Assembly: GCA_041390685.1 (NCBI GenBank)
Contig: JAWKPL010000001.1
Coordinates: 248,001-312,000 of the forward strand
Origin: JAIBBD01 sp041390685
GTDB lineage: Bacteria; Chloroflexota; Dehalococcoidia; UBA2979
Reading direction: 5' to 3'
DNA length: 64,000 bases
Within the stretch, counting starts at the first letter, position 1. The number at the start of each line of letters is the position of its first letter. This document shows, piece by piece, positions 7,457-15,281 of this stretch. The notes under the pieces are model-generated. The model did no database searches, had not been told where the DNA came from, and saw only the letters and a program-made list of their open reading frames with translations. The position numbers were made by a program, and so were the translations under genes.

Positions 7457-9109
7457 ATGGGAGTGCTCACACGAGCATTTCGACCGCAGGCGCTCGCCGT
7501 CAGTACGGGCGGGCCTGCGGGTGTGCTCGACATGCTGCGGGGCGGATCGCCGGCGGTGAACTACCAGCAGGCGGCGCGGGCGTACAGCGGCAACGAAATC
7601 GTCTCGGCGGCGCTCGACCTCATCTCCCAGTCCACGGGCGAGCCGCAGATCATCGGCCGCAGGTGGCGGCGCAACCGTCCGCAGATCCGGAACGAGCGGG
7701 CGGCGACCGAGGCGGCAGCCGCGGAGATCCGCAACGAGATGCGCCGCCTGAGCGCCCTCGGCGTCCACAACCGCCCCGGAGCCCGCCTCGCGGATGTCTT
7801 CATGGTGCGGAACGGCTTCTGGGAAGAGGTCGACGGCCACCCGCTGGTGCAGCTGCTCAACCACCCGAACCCGTACCGGTCGCGGGCGCAGTTCTGGGCG
7901 GAAATCTGCCTCGACCGCTACCTCGCGGGGAATGCCTACGTCCTGAAGGCGCGATACACGAGCGGGCTGCTCGAGGGGGCGATCGCGGAGCTGTACCGGC
8001 TGCGGCCAGACCGCGTCGTGCCGGTGCCGGGGAACATGGAGGCGGGCGAGCCCTTCATCAAGGGCTACGACTACAGCATCGACGCGCGCACGACGCGCCG
8101 GATCCCCGTCGAAGATATCATCCACTTCCGCGCGCCGGACCCGCTCGACCCCTACCGGGGCCTCTCTCCGGTCGCCGCGATCATCGAGCGGGTGAACATC
8201 GACCGCTACATGCGGACCTTCCTGAGCACCTTCTACTCGCGGGGCGGCGCCAGCATCGGCGCCATCCTCAACGTCAAAGGCAAGATGGACCAGCCCCTGA
8301 AAGACGACATCCGGACGCGGATGCGGCGGATGTTCGGGGGCGGACATTACGACATCCTCGTCTCGAACGCCGAAGAGATGACGTACACGCCGCTCGGCCT
8401 CGACCGCGGGCTGCGGGACGCCCTGCCGAAGGAGATCGACGCCGTCAACGAAGCGCGCATCACCATGAAGCTGCGCATCCCCGGCTCGATCATCGGCCTA
8501 CTGATCGGATACGAAAGCTCCAGCTACGCAAACAAGCGGCAGGACTGGCAGGTCTTCTGGGACCTGACGATGGCGCCCCTCCTATCGGACTTCGACGACG
8601 TGCTCAACCTCTCGCTCACGCCCGAGTTCAGCGGCATCGATGAAGTCGCCTTCGACCTGAGCGACATCCGGGCACTGCAGGAAGACTCCGAGGCGCTGAA
8701 AGAGAGCGCGCGCAAGGACTGGCAGGTGGGCCTCGCCGGGTTCCATGAGTCCCGGATCATCCTCGGCCGCCCGGCGAACCCCGACCCGGACGAAATCTTC
8801 GCCGTCCCGCGGGCGGCGGACTACGTCACCACGGCCCGCCTGGCGGAGGAACAGCACCCCATCGAGCCTCCGCCGGCGCTGCCGCCGGGGGACGTGCAGG
8901 CGATCGCCATCCTCGAAGCCGCGGCCAGGGGGCGGACGCGCCTCGAGGACGACCCCAGCGCGCGCGCCATCTACGATGAGGCGGTCGCCCTGCGGGCGCG
9001 GTACCCGCACCTCACCTGGGCGCAGATCTCGGGCCGCGTAGCCGTGTCCGAGCGGACGCTGCGGGAGTACCGCCGCCGGTTCGCCGAATCTGAGGACGAC
9101 GCCGACTAG
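7457..9109 (+). CDS. HK97-family phage portal protein with HTH-like C-terminal extension
   Basis: A 550-residue portal protein. In phages twelve copies form the ring through which DNA enters and leaves the capsid. Family features are visible: HPLVQLLNHPNP followed by the helix around FWAEICLDRYLAGNAYVL (residues 130-165), then DIIHFRAPDPLDPYRGLSP (about 222-240), and the central clip/wing region to about residue 420. The tail after residue ~460 is unusual: a Pro-rich hinge, then a helical segment with TWAQISGRVAVSERTLREYR (520-539), which reads like a helix-turn-helix. HK97 portals are usually near 400 residues, so this is a long version. GGTGAGG gives a ribosome site before ATG 7457. It is the only virion-type gene in the element. 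Confidence 0.9.
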   Translation: MGVLTRAFRPQALAVSTGGPAGVLDMLRGGSPAVNYQQAARAYSGNEIVSAALDLISQSTGEPQIIGRRWRRNRPQIRNERAATEAAAAEIRNEMRRLSALGVHNRPGARLADVFMVRNGFWEEVDGHPLVQLLNHPNPYRSRAQFWAEICLDRYLAGNAYVLKARYTSGLLEGAIAELYRLRPDRVVPVPGNMEAGEPFIKGYDYSIDARTTRRIPVEDIIHFRAPDPLDPYRGLSPVAAIIERVNIDRYMRTFLSTFYSRGGASIGAILNVKGKMDQPLKDDIRTRMRRMFGGGHYDILVSNAEEMTYTPLGLDRGLRDALPKEIDAVNEARITMKLRIPGSIIGLLIGYESSSYANKRQDWQVFWDLTMAPLLSDFDDVLNLSLTPEFSGIDEVAFDLSDIRALQEDSEALKESARKDWQVGLAGFHESRIILGRPANPDPDEIFAVPRAADYVTTARLAEEQHPIEPPPALPPGDVQAIAILEAAARGRTRLEDDPSARAIYDEAVALRARYPHLTWAQISGRVAVSERTLREYRRRFAESEDDAD

Positions 9110-9133
9110 CAGCCGGCCGGCCCCCTCCCCGGA

Positions 9134-9556
9134 TCATGATGCCGTTAGACCTCCGCCGCCGCCCGCGGCCCGAAAGCCGCTGACGAACACCCGCGCCTCC
9201 TCCTCCGCAACGGGATCCAGGAAGAGAGCGCAAGACGACCGGCCGTAAACATACCCCGCGAGGGCGCGGTGGCCGAGGTAATAGTGCGCGATCGCCAGCG
9301 TGTACATCGCGAGGCGGTCAGCGCCCTGCGTGCCGTCGTCTAGCAATAGAAACGGACGCCCTGCAGCGCTCGGGGGCGGCACATAGATGCCGATGACCCC
9401 CGGATCAAGCGGTCGCCGCCGGACGACGAAGCGCGCTTCGTCAGCCGCGCGGACGGGGCTTCGGAACTCGGAGGCCAGGGCGGCGGCCAGGATGCGGACG
9501 CGCCTCGGCGAGATCAGGTTGGATGTGAGCGTGCGGAGATCGGCGGTCATCGTCAT
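9134..9556 (-). CDS. degenerate ImmA/IrrE-like protein
   Basis: A 140-residue protein read opposite to the portal gene. The segment YTLAIAHYYLGH near residues 88-99 aligns by eye with the ImmA/IrrE motif LAHELGHYLLGH, and a following acidic helix VAEEEARVFVSGF matches the third-ligand helix (EAxxFA). The first His-Glu of HExxH is replaced by Leu-Ala, so a zinc peptidase would be inactive. It may be a binding-only relative, for example holding a repressor, or a decaying copy. It lies at the right edge of the element, 89 bases from the attachment core, and is a different protein from the intact HEVAH gene at 5722-6369. Confidence 0.5.
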   Translation of the reverse strand: MTMTADLRTLTSNLISPRRVRILAAALASEFRSPVRAADEARFVVRRRPLDPGVIGIYVPPPSAAGRPFLLLDDGTQGADRLAMYTLAIAHYYLGHRALAGYVYGRSSCALFLDPVAEEEARVFVSGFRAAGGGGGLTAS

Positions 9557-9645
9557 CGGTGCCTTTCGCGTTCAGAGGATCGGGGAAGGTCGCGCCGCGC
9601 CACCGGGGGCGATCGGCCCGCACGTTGGCTCGCGTCGGAATGACA

Positions 9646-9659
9646 TCTTCCACGGCTGG
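9646..9659 (+). repeat. right attachment core (attR)
   Basis: TCTTCCACGGCTGG, identical to 662-675. Host 2TM coding sequence resumes directly to its right in the same codon phase. Confidence 0.85.
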
Positions 9660-9728
9660 GACGTGTACCAGGGCGAGCCGTCCGAGGCGCGCATCCGGCG
9701 CGAGATGGACCGGATGCGCGACCGCTAG
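9646..9728 (+). pseudogene. 2TM-domain protein, 3' fragment
   Basis: The frame reads FHGWDVYQGEPSEARIRREM and ends DRMRDR at TAG 9726-9728, the usual C-terminal helix after the second membrane span of 2TM-domain proteins. It has no start of its own and continues the gene broken at 675. The TAG lies inside the palindrome GCTAGC that became the target duplication of the adjacent insertion sequence. Confidence 0.8.
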
Positions 9729-9729
9729 C
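9724..9729. repeat. target site duplication GCTAGC, left copy
   Basis: GCTAGC directly before the left IS end (TGTGACG at 9730); the same six bases follow the right end at 10772-10777. It contains the stop codon of the 2TM gene. Confidence 0.8.
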
Positions 9730-10771
9730 TGTGACGTCCACAGAGGTTGTTAGCACGACCCGGTGATCGAAGGGGACCTCCCGGAGAAGGTGTGGCTACC
9801 ACAGTCACATCACCCCGGGAGGTCCTCCTTGCACGCTAATGCACGACTCACGCCAGCGGGACGGTTGATCCTTGTCCGGCGCATTGCTGCTGGTCGTCCG
9901 ATCGCCCACGTCGCCGCGGAGATGGGTGTCTCCGGCACCACGGCGAGTCGCTGGTGGCGGCGCTGGCTGACGGAGGGAGAGCCGGGGCTCGAGGACCGCT
10001 CCTCGCGCCCCCACCGCAGCCCACGCCGAACGCCACGGACGGTGGAGCGGCGAGTCGAGGACTTGCGCAGACGGGAGAAGCTCGGGCCGGGCCGCATCGC
10101 GTTCCGACTCGGGATGGCGGCGTCGACGGTCTACCGCATCCTGTGCCGGCTCGGCCTGCGCCAGCTGCGTTGGCTAGACCGGCCGACCGGTGAGGTGATC
10201 CGCCGCTACGAGCACGAGCGCCCGGGCGACCTGGTGCACATGGACATCAAGAAGCTCGGGCGTATCCCTCACGGTGGCGGTTGGCGGGCGCACGGTCGCG
10301 GGAAGGACGGCCACGGCGGACACAGCCGCGTCGGCTATGCCTTCATCCACTCGGTGGTCGACGACTGTTCGCGGCTGGCCTACAGCGAGGTGCTCCCTGA
10401 CGAGCGCGCCACAACGACCGTGGGCTTCTGGCAGCGGGCATTGGCCTGGTTCGCCGAGCGGGGAGTGATGGGCCTGGTCGGTGCTCACGGACAACGGCTC
10501 CGCCTACCGCAGCGGGAACTTCGCGCGCGCTTGCTCAGCCGCGAGCATCCGGCATCGCTTCACGCGTCCCTACCGGCCTCAGACGAACGGCAAGGTGGAG
10601 CGCTTCAACCGCACCCTTCTGGAGGAGTGGGCCTACGTCCGTATGTATCATCAGAGCTGCAGCGTACCCGAGCGCTGGACAGCTGGCTCCACCGGTACAA
10701 CCATCACCGAGGCCACACCGCCCTCGACGGTCTCCCACCGGTGAGCCGCATCAACCTCCCAGAACAGCACA
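9730..10771 (+). mobile_element. IS481-like insertion sequence, 1042 bp
   Basis: The element starts TGTGACGTCC and ends in CACA; the ends form an imperfect inverted repeat of about 22 bp (15 matches by eye, including AGGTTG). It is flanked by the 6-bp repeat GCTAGC. One transposase gene fills it. Size, ends starting TGT and transposase family fit IS481. The transposase carries two compensating frame shifts, so this copy is probably dead or the shifts are sequencing errors. Confidence 0.8.
9774..9825 (+). promoter_or_regulatory. hairpin masking the transposase ribosome binding site
   Basis: GGACCTCCCGG (9774-9784) is a perfect 11-bp complement of CCGGGAGGTCC (9815-9825). The right arm contains GGGAGG, the ribosome binding site of the transposase start at TTG 9829. 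The loop holds a second small stem (TGTGG with CCACA). A transcript entering from outside would fold and hide the start, whereas one starting inside the loop would not, the same logic as in IS10 and IS50. Confidence 0.6.
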
Positions 10772-10776
10772 GCTAG
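9829..10776 (+). pseudogene. IS481-family transposase, frameshifted
   Basis: Residues from LHANARLTPAGRLILVRRI onward match the IS481 family start, so TTG 9829 with GGGAGG six bases upstream is the likely start rather than GTG 9763. An N-terminal HTH (VAAEMGVSGTTASRWWRRW) is followed by an integrase-type DDE domain whose first Asp is in HMDIKKLG. Near 10470-10480 the frame shifts by one: TDNGSAY (second Asp) and NGKVERFNRT (Glu) are in another frame from 10481. Around 10650-10660 it shifts back and the normal end WLHRYNHHRGHTALDGLPP is read to TAG 10774-10776. The catalytic triad is therefore not in one frame. Two compensating single-base changes argue against programmed frameshifting. Confidence 0.8.
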
Positions 10777-10777
10777 C
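10772..10777. repeat. target site duplication GCTAGC, right copy
   Basis: Repeats 9724-9729. It provides the TAG of the transposase (10774-10776) and, on the other strand, the TAG of the ABC ATPase gene (10775-10773). Confidence 0.8.
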
Positions 10778-11498
10778 CCGCCGGATCCGCGGCGACAGCC
10801 AGCGGGGTGACCACTCGCGAGGCGTCCTCGACGATGCGGCCGTCCAGCATGCGGATGACTCGGTCGGCGCGGGACGCGACTGCAGGGTCGTGCGTGACCA
10901 CGATCACGGTCACGCCCTGCTCGCGGCGCAGCGACTCGAGCAGGTCGAGCACCCGGGCGCTGGTCGCTGAGTCGAGGCGGCCCGTGGGCTCGTCGGCAAG
11001 GACGATGCCAGGGCCGTTCGCGAGCGCCCGCGCGATCGCGACGCGCTGGCGTTCGCCGCCGGACAGCTGGGGCGGACGGCTCGCCGCGCGGCCCTCGATA
11101 CCGACGAACGCGAGCAGCTCCATCGCGCGGGAGCGCCGTTCCCGACCGGAGCGACCCTGGCCGTACATGGGCACCTCGACGTTCTCGCGGACGGTGAGTC
11201 CCGGCAGGAGATTGTCGAGCTGAAAGACCAGACCGATGTCGCGGGCGCGGAAGTGGTCGAGCTGGCGACGACGGCGGAGGTCGTGTCCTGCGACGACGAC
11301 GTCGCCCTCGTCGGGGCGGTCGAGGGCGGCGATCATGTTGAGGAGCGTCGACTTGCCGCAGCCGGACGGACCCATGATGGCGACGAACTCGCCGGGCAGG
11401 ACATCGAGGTCAACGCCGTCGAGGGCGCGGAGCCGCCCGCCCTCGAACGCTTTGACGAGCCTGCGCGTGTGGACGATGGGGGGCGGAGCACTACTCAT
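10773..11498 (-). CDS. ABC transporter ATP-binding protein, MacB/LolD type
   Basis: A 241-residue ATPase with Walker A GPSGCGKST (about residues 43-51), the Q-loop VFQLDNLLPG, signature LSGGERQR, Walker B IVLADEPTGRLDS and the switch His in VTHDP. The LADEPTGxLDS form is typical of the MacB/LolD/FtsE group that works with FtsX-like permeases and drives mechanical transport of lipoproteins, peptides or drugs across the envelope rather than simple import. Its start overlaps the permease 3' end by 8 bases, so the two form one complex and one operon. The stop TAG lies in the duplicated GCTAGC of the neighbouring IS; before the insertion this gene and the 2TM gene would have shared that site. Confidence 0.9.
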   Translation of the reverse strand: MSSAPPPIVHTRRLVKAFEGGRLRALDGVDLDVLPGEFVAIMGPSGCGKSTLLNMIAALDRPDEGDVVVAGHDLRRRRQLDHFRARDIGLVFQLDNLLPGLTVRENVEVPMYGQGRSGRERRSRAMELLAFVGIEGRAASRPPQLSGGERQRVAIARALANGPGIVLADEPTGRLDSATSARVLDLLESLRREQGVTVIVVTHDPAVASRADRVIRMLDGRIVEDASRVVTPLAVAADPAG

Positions 11499-12606
11499 AG
11501 CGCAGCGCCTCCATGGGCGTGAGCCTCGTGGCGCGGATGGCAGGGTAGACCGCGCCGATGAGCGCCACGCCGATAGCGACGAGGAAGGCCTGCACGAACA
11601 CGCCCGACTCGTACGACGGCTCGAGGAGACCTCGGACCGCGGGGACGCGCATGACCGCCTGGACGGCCAGCAGGCCGACGACGGAGCCGACGGCCGCCGC
11701 CGCCAGGCAGAGCATCAGTGCCTCGATGAGGATCATGCGCAGGACACGCCCGCCGCTCCACCCCACCGCCCGCAGCACACCGATCTCCCGTGTGCGCTCG
11801 AAGATGGACATGACCATGGTGTTCATGACGCCGATGCCACCGATGACAATCGCCAGGCCCGAGATCGCAGCATTGGCGGCATCGAGGATCTGAAAGCCGC
11901 TATCGACCTTGCCGATGTCGTCGGCCGTGACAATCGAGACGACGCCGGCGACCTGGTCCTCGATGCGCCGGGCGACGGCCTCCGGGTCGGCGCCGGCGAC
12001 CACACTCACGTGGACGACGCTCACCGCCTCGCGGCGATTCGTGATGTCCTGCACGGTGGCGAGGGGAGCCAGCGCGCCGGACTGCTCCCAGAGGACCTCT
12101 GAATCGACGATGCCGACCACCTCGAAGGCCCGCTCATCGATGACGACCTCGTCGCCAACCGTCACGCCAAGTGCGGCGGCGGCCTGCGCCCCCAGCACGA
12201 TCTCCGCCGGCGAATCGGACGCGAGATAGCGGCCCTCCACCAGCGGCGGACCGGCCTCGAAAAGGTCGCCCGGAAGCACGCCGAGCACGAGGAAGAACGG
12301 GTTCGACCCCACGCGCGTGAAGTGGAAGAGGCCGCCGCGCACGGACTCGACACCTGCGACGGCCTCGATCTGTGGGATCGCCGCTTCGGGGATCGTGCTG
12401 AAACTCATGTCGGCGGCGCCCTCCTGCGCCACCATGAAATCCGCGCCGCCGGACCGGACGAAGGCGCCCGCAGTGCTCTTGAACCCGGCGGTAATGACCC
12501 CGAGGGCAACGATGGTCGTGATGCCGAGGCTGATGCCGATGAGCGTCAGCCCTGAGCGCACTCGAGCGCGGAGGAGGTTGCGCAGGACGAGATGGGCGAA
12601 CCCCAT
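11491..12606 (-). CDS. ABC transporter permease, FtsX/MacB type
   Basis: A 371-residue membrane protein with the MacB-PCD and FtsX arrangement: one membrane span near residues 15-38, a large periplasmic domain (about 40-240) with the opening GVITAGFKSTAGAF, then three spans near 245-275, 290-320 and 330-355, with a coupling region FERTREIGVLRAVGWSGGRV that contacts the ATPase. The tail TRLTPMEALRYE is typical of the family. It is the first gene of the two-gene operon. Substrate cannot be read from sequence; no MacA-like adaptor is next to it. Confidence 0.9.
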   Translation of the reverse strand: MGFAHLVLRNLLRARVRSGLTLIGISLGITTIVALGVITAGFKSTAGAFVRSGGADFMVAQEGAADMSFSTIPEAAIPQIEAVAGVESVRGGLFHFTRVGSNPFFLVLGVLPGDLFEAGPPLVEGRYLASDSPAEIVLGAQAAAALGVTVGDEVVIDERAFEVVGIVDSEVLWEQSGALAPLATVQDITNRREAVSVVHVSVVAGADPEAVARRIEDQVAGVVSIVTADDIGKVDSGFQILDAANAAISGLAIVIGGIGVMNTMVMSIFERTREIGVLRAVGWSGGRVLRMILIEALMLCLAAAAVGSVVGLLAVQAVMRVPAVRGLLEPSYESGVFVQAFLVAIGVALIGAVYPAIRATRLTPMEALRYE

Positions 12607-12662
12607 TGGCTCATCCTAGCGCGACACCACTGGAGTCTGTGGAGTCGAAGGTCAGGCGGCAG

Positions 12663-15281
12663 TCAGGACTGGGCCTCCGGGAAGCCGTCCGCCTCTTCAT
12701 CTTCCGGCCAGGTGTGGCGCGCCAGCCAGACCGCGAACTGCGAGAGATTGCCCGCGACGCAACCAAGCGCGACGACGAGTGCCCAGTCGCTCGCACTCGG
12801 GATCTCCACCTCGAGGGCCGCGCGCATGAAGGGCGTGTACAGGGCGAACAGCAGGAAGGCGGCACTCATCGCGAGGGCGTACCACAACTCGGCCCGCGCC
12901 AGGGCACGCGGGAGCGCGCGGAGCGACGGGATGCCGATGAGGAACGACTGTCCGAGGAGGCAGGCGGCGATGACCATGAACACGAGCGTCTGCTGGTGCT
13001 CGATCGTCTCACTCTCGTTGACGGCCCATGCGAAGAGCGCGGCGGCGACCAGCGCGACCGTCACCGCACGTGCCCCGATCTCGGCCCAGGTCGCGCGCGC
13101 CAGGAGGGTGCGCGTCGGCCCCCCAATGTCCGTTACGCCTCGACCAGTGGCCAGCGCGATGGCGGGGAACACATGCACAACCAGGTTCAGCCAGAGGATC
13201 TGGATCGGGCCGAGCGGCAACTCGTCGTCGATGAAGAGGGCCAGGCCGACCGCGCCGATGGTGGCGAAGCTGGCCGTCAGCAGGTAGACGATCGCGCGGC
13301 GGAGGTTGAGGGCGGTCGTGCGGCCCTCGCGGATGCCATCGACGAGCGAGGCGAGCCGCCCGTCGGAGAGGATGACCTCGGAGGCCTCGACGGCGACGTC
13401 GCTCGCGCCGGGGCCAACGGCGACGCCGACGTCCGCCGCGCGGAGTGCGGGAGCATCGTTGACGCCATCGCCCAACATGGCGACGACTTCGCCGCGCTGC
13501 TGGAGCCGCGCGACGAGCGCCACCTTCTGGTCGTGCGTGGCGCGGGCGACCACGGTGACCGAGTCCGGCTCGGCGCGGTCCAGCGTCGAGGCCTCGACAG
13601 CGGCTTCCCCCTCGCGCAGGAGTCCGGACTCACGGGCGATGGTGGCCGCGGTCGTGAGCTGGTCGCCGGTCGCGAGCATGAGGCGCAGCCCCGCGGCCCT
13701 CGACGCGGCGACCGCTGCGGCGGCGTCCGCGCGGAGCGGGTCCTCGAGGACGATCGCGCCGATGACCTCGAGGTCGGATTCGACGGAGCCGGCGGCGACC
13801 GCGAGGACGCGGTAGCCCTCCTCGCCCAGGGCGGTCGTCGCCTCGAGCAGGCGCTGGTCGCCGGTGGCAATGGCGAACACCTGCGCGGGCGCGCCCTTCA
13901 CCGCGAAGAGCGGGCCGTCCTCGGTGTGATGCTCCGTGCGCATGTAGCGGCGCTCCGGCGTGAAGGGCGTCGTGCGGCGGCGGGGGAAGCGATCCTGCAG
14001 CTCATCCGTGTGCCACCCGAGGGAGGCGGCCGCGTAGGAGATCGCCGCCTCGAGCGGGTCGCCGTGCGCGTGCCAGCCGTCTTCATCGTCGTACTCCACG
14101 ACCGCCTCACCGCACAGAGCACCGATCAGCAGGACGCGTGCCGCCTCGCTGGAGGCCTCGGCGGGCACGTGCGCGCTGCCGTCGTCCTCGTGCGCCGGAT
14201 CGAGGTCACGGGGAAACTCCCAGCGCTCACCGGATGGGAGCAGGACGGCGCGCACCACCATCAGGTTCTCGGTGAGGGTGCCGGTCTTGTCGCTGACGAT
14301 GACGGTCGTGGAGCCGAGGGTCTCGACGGCGTTCAGGCGGCGGACGAGGACGCGGCGCGCGGCAAGCCGGCGCACCGCGACGGCGAGGGTCGTGGTCGCG
14401 ACGGCGGGGAGACCCTCGGGGACGGCGCCAATGGCGAGGGCGACGGCCATCTCGACCGTCAGGCGGAGGTCGCGCCCCTGGGCGACGCCGACGAGCGTGA
14501 GCACGGCGGTGAGCACCAGGAAGAGCACCACCAGCCGGCGGCCCAGGCTCTCGAGCCGACGCTCGAGCGGCGTGACGTGCTCCCGTTCCTCGCCGAGCGA
14601 GGTGAAGATGCCGCCGAGCGCGGTGCGTCCACCCGTCGCATACACGAGCGCACGGCCAAAGCCGGCGACCACCGTCGTGCCGGCGGACAGGCGGCCGGGC
14701 GCAGCCAGCCCGCGAATTGCCTCGACGGGCTGGGGCTCCTTCTCCACGGGGAGCGCCTCGCCGGTGAGGACGGCCTCGTTTACCAGCAGTCCGTGGCTTT
14801 CGATGACGAGCGCGTCCGCGGGGACGGTGTCTCCCTCATCGACGACGACCAGATCGCCGGGCACGACGGCGAGGGCTGACACCTCGTCGCGCCTGCCGTC
14901 TCGCACCACCTCGGCGCGCAGGGCCGTGAGGTTCCTGAGCGCGGAGATGGCCTGCTCCGAACGGAACTCCTGCGCGAAGCCGAGAGCCACCGAGGCGACG
15001 ATGGAGATCGCGATGGCGATGCCGTTCACCCATTCGCCCAACGCGAACGAGGCGAGCATGGCGGCGACGAGCACGATGATGATCGCGCTCCGCAGCTGGC
15101 GCAGCAGGAGGTGACGCCAGCTGCGTCCGACGACGGGAGCGGGGTCGTTCGGGCCCCAGCGGTCGAGGAGCGCCTCCGCTTCCGCTTGCGTCAGGCCGCG
15201 GGCGAGGTCGCTCGTCGCGAGCAAGCGGGCAAGATCCTCGGCGGGTGGATCAGATGCGGAGGCGGGTCGCTCGGCCGTCAC
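12663..15281 (-). CDS. P-type cation-transporting ATPase (P2-like)
   Basis: An 872-residue pump. It has a Cation_ATPase_N segment (LTQAEAEALLDRWGPNDP), actuator loop LTGEALP, the metal-binding helix motif PEGLPA, phosphorylation motif DKTGTLT with Asp331, nucleotide-domain KGAP, hinge motif GDGVNDAPAL, and a six-span C-terminal domain with the phage-free Cation_ATPase_C look. PEGLP is the form seen in Ca2+-type P2 pumps, so calcium or another divalent/monovalent cation is likely. The GTG start overlaps the histidine kinase stop by four bases (GTGA), placing it as the third gene of the regulator-kinase-pump operon, so its expression is probably under its own two-component system. Confidence 0.9.
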   Translation of the reverse strand: MTAERPASASDPPAEDLARLLATSDLARGLTQAEAEALLDRWGPNDPAPVVGRSWRHLLLRQLRSAIIIVLVAAMLASFALGEWVNGIAIAISIVASVALGFAQEFRSEQAISALRNLTALRAEVVRDGRRDEVSALAVVPGDLVVVDEGDTVPADALVIESHGLLVNEAVLTGEALPVEKEPQPVEAIRGLAAPGRLSAGTTVVAGFGRALVYATGGRTALGGIFTSLGEEREHVTPLERRLESLGRRLVVLFLVLTAVLTLVGVAQGRDLRLTVEMAVALAIGAVPEGLPAVATTTLAVAVRRLAARRVLVRRLNAVETLGSTTVIVSDKTGTLTENLMVVRAVLLPSGERWEFPRDLDPAHEDDGSAHVPAEASSEAARVLLIGALCGEAVVEYDDEDGWHAHGDPLEAAISYAAASLGWHTDELQDRFPRRRTTPFTPERRYMRTEHHTEDGPLFAVKGAPAQVFAIATGDQRLLEATTALGEEGYRVLAVAAGSVESDLEVIGAIVLEDPLRADAAAAVAASRAAGLRLMLATGDQLTTAATIARESGLLREGEAAVEASTLDRAEPDSVTVVARATHDQKVALVARLQQRGEVVAMLGDGVNDAPALRAADVGVAVGPGASDVAVEASEVILSDGRLASLVDGIREGRTTALNLRRAIVYLLTASFATIGAVGLALFIDDELPLGPIQILWLNLVVHVFPAIALATGRGVTDIGGPTRTLLARATWAEIGARAVTVALVAAALFAWAVNESETIEHQQTLVFMVIAACLLGQSFLIGIPSLRALPRALARAELWYALAMSAAFLLFALYTPFMRAALEVEIPSASDWALVVALGCVAGNLSQFAVWLARHTWPEDEEADGFPEAQS

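Larger units (their letters stand above)
662..9659. mobile_element. ~9.0 kb serine-recombinase element inserted in a 2TM-domain gene
   Basis: The element is delimited by a 14-bp direct repeat (662-675 and 9646-9659) whose two copies sit in the same codon positions of the split 2TM gene. Its left edge carries a large serine recombinase ending 9 bases from the repeat. Cargo in order: recombinase (minus), unknown protein (minus), Xis-like HTH, wHTH-like protein, zinc ribbon, HNH nuclease, coiled-coil protein, metallopeptidase, short CxxC protein, second HNH nuclease, small membrane protein, phage portal, degenerate ImmA-like protein (minus). Portal plus HNH genes point to phage origin; terminase, capsid, protease and tail genes are absent. 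It is best read as a phage satellite or strongly reduced prophage that still has recognisable ends. Codon use and GC look like the host. Confidence 0.85.

Noticed and set aside
10470..10490. programmed -1/+1 frameshift in the IS transposase
   Set aside because: A second shift restores the first frame, and the IS481 family normally uses one frame, so mutation or sequencing error is likelier.
12606..14879. 757-codon plus-strand open frame
   Set aside because: It lies antisense to the P-type ATPase, has no domain and an odd His/Gly/Arg-rich composition; a GC-driven shadow.
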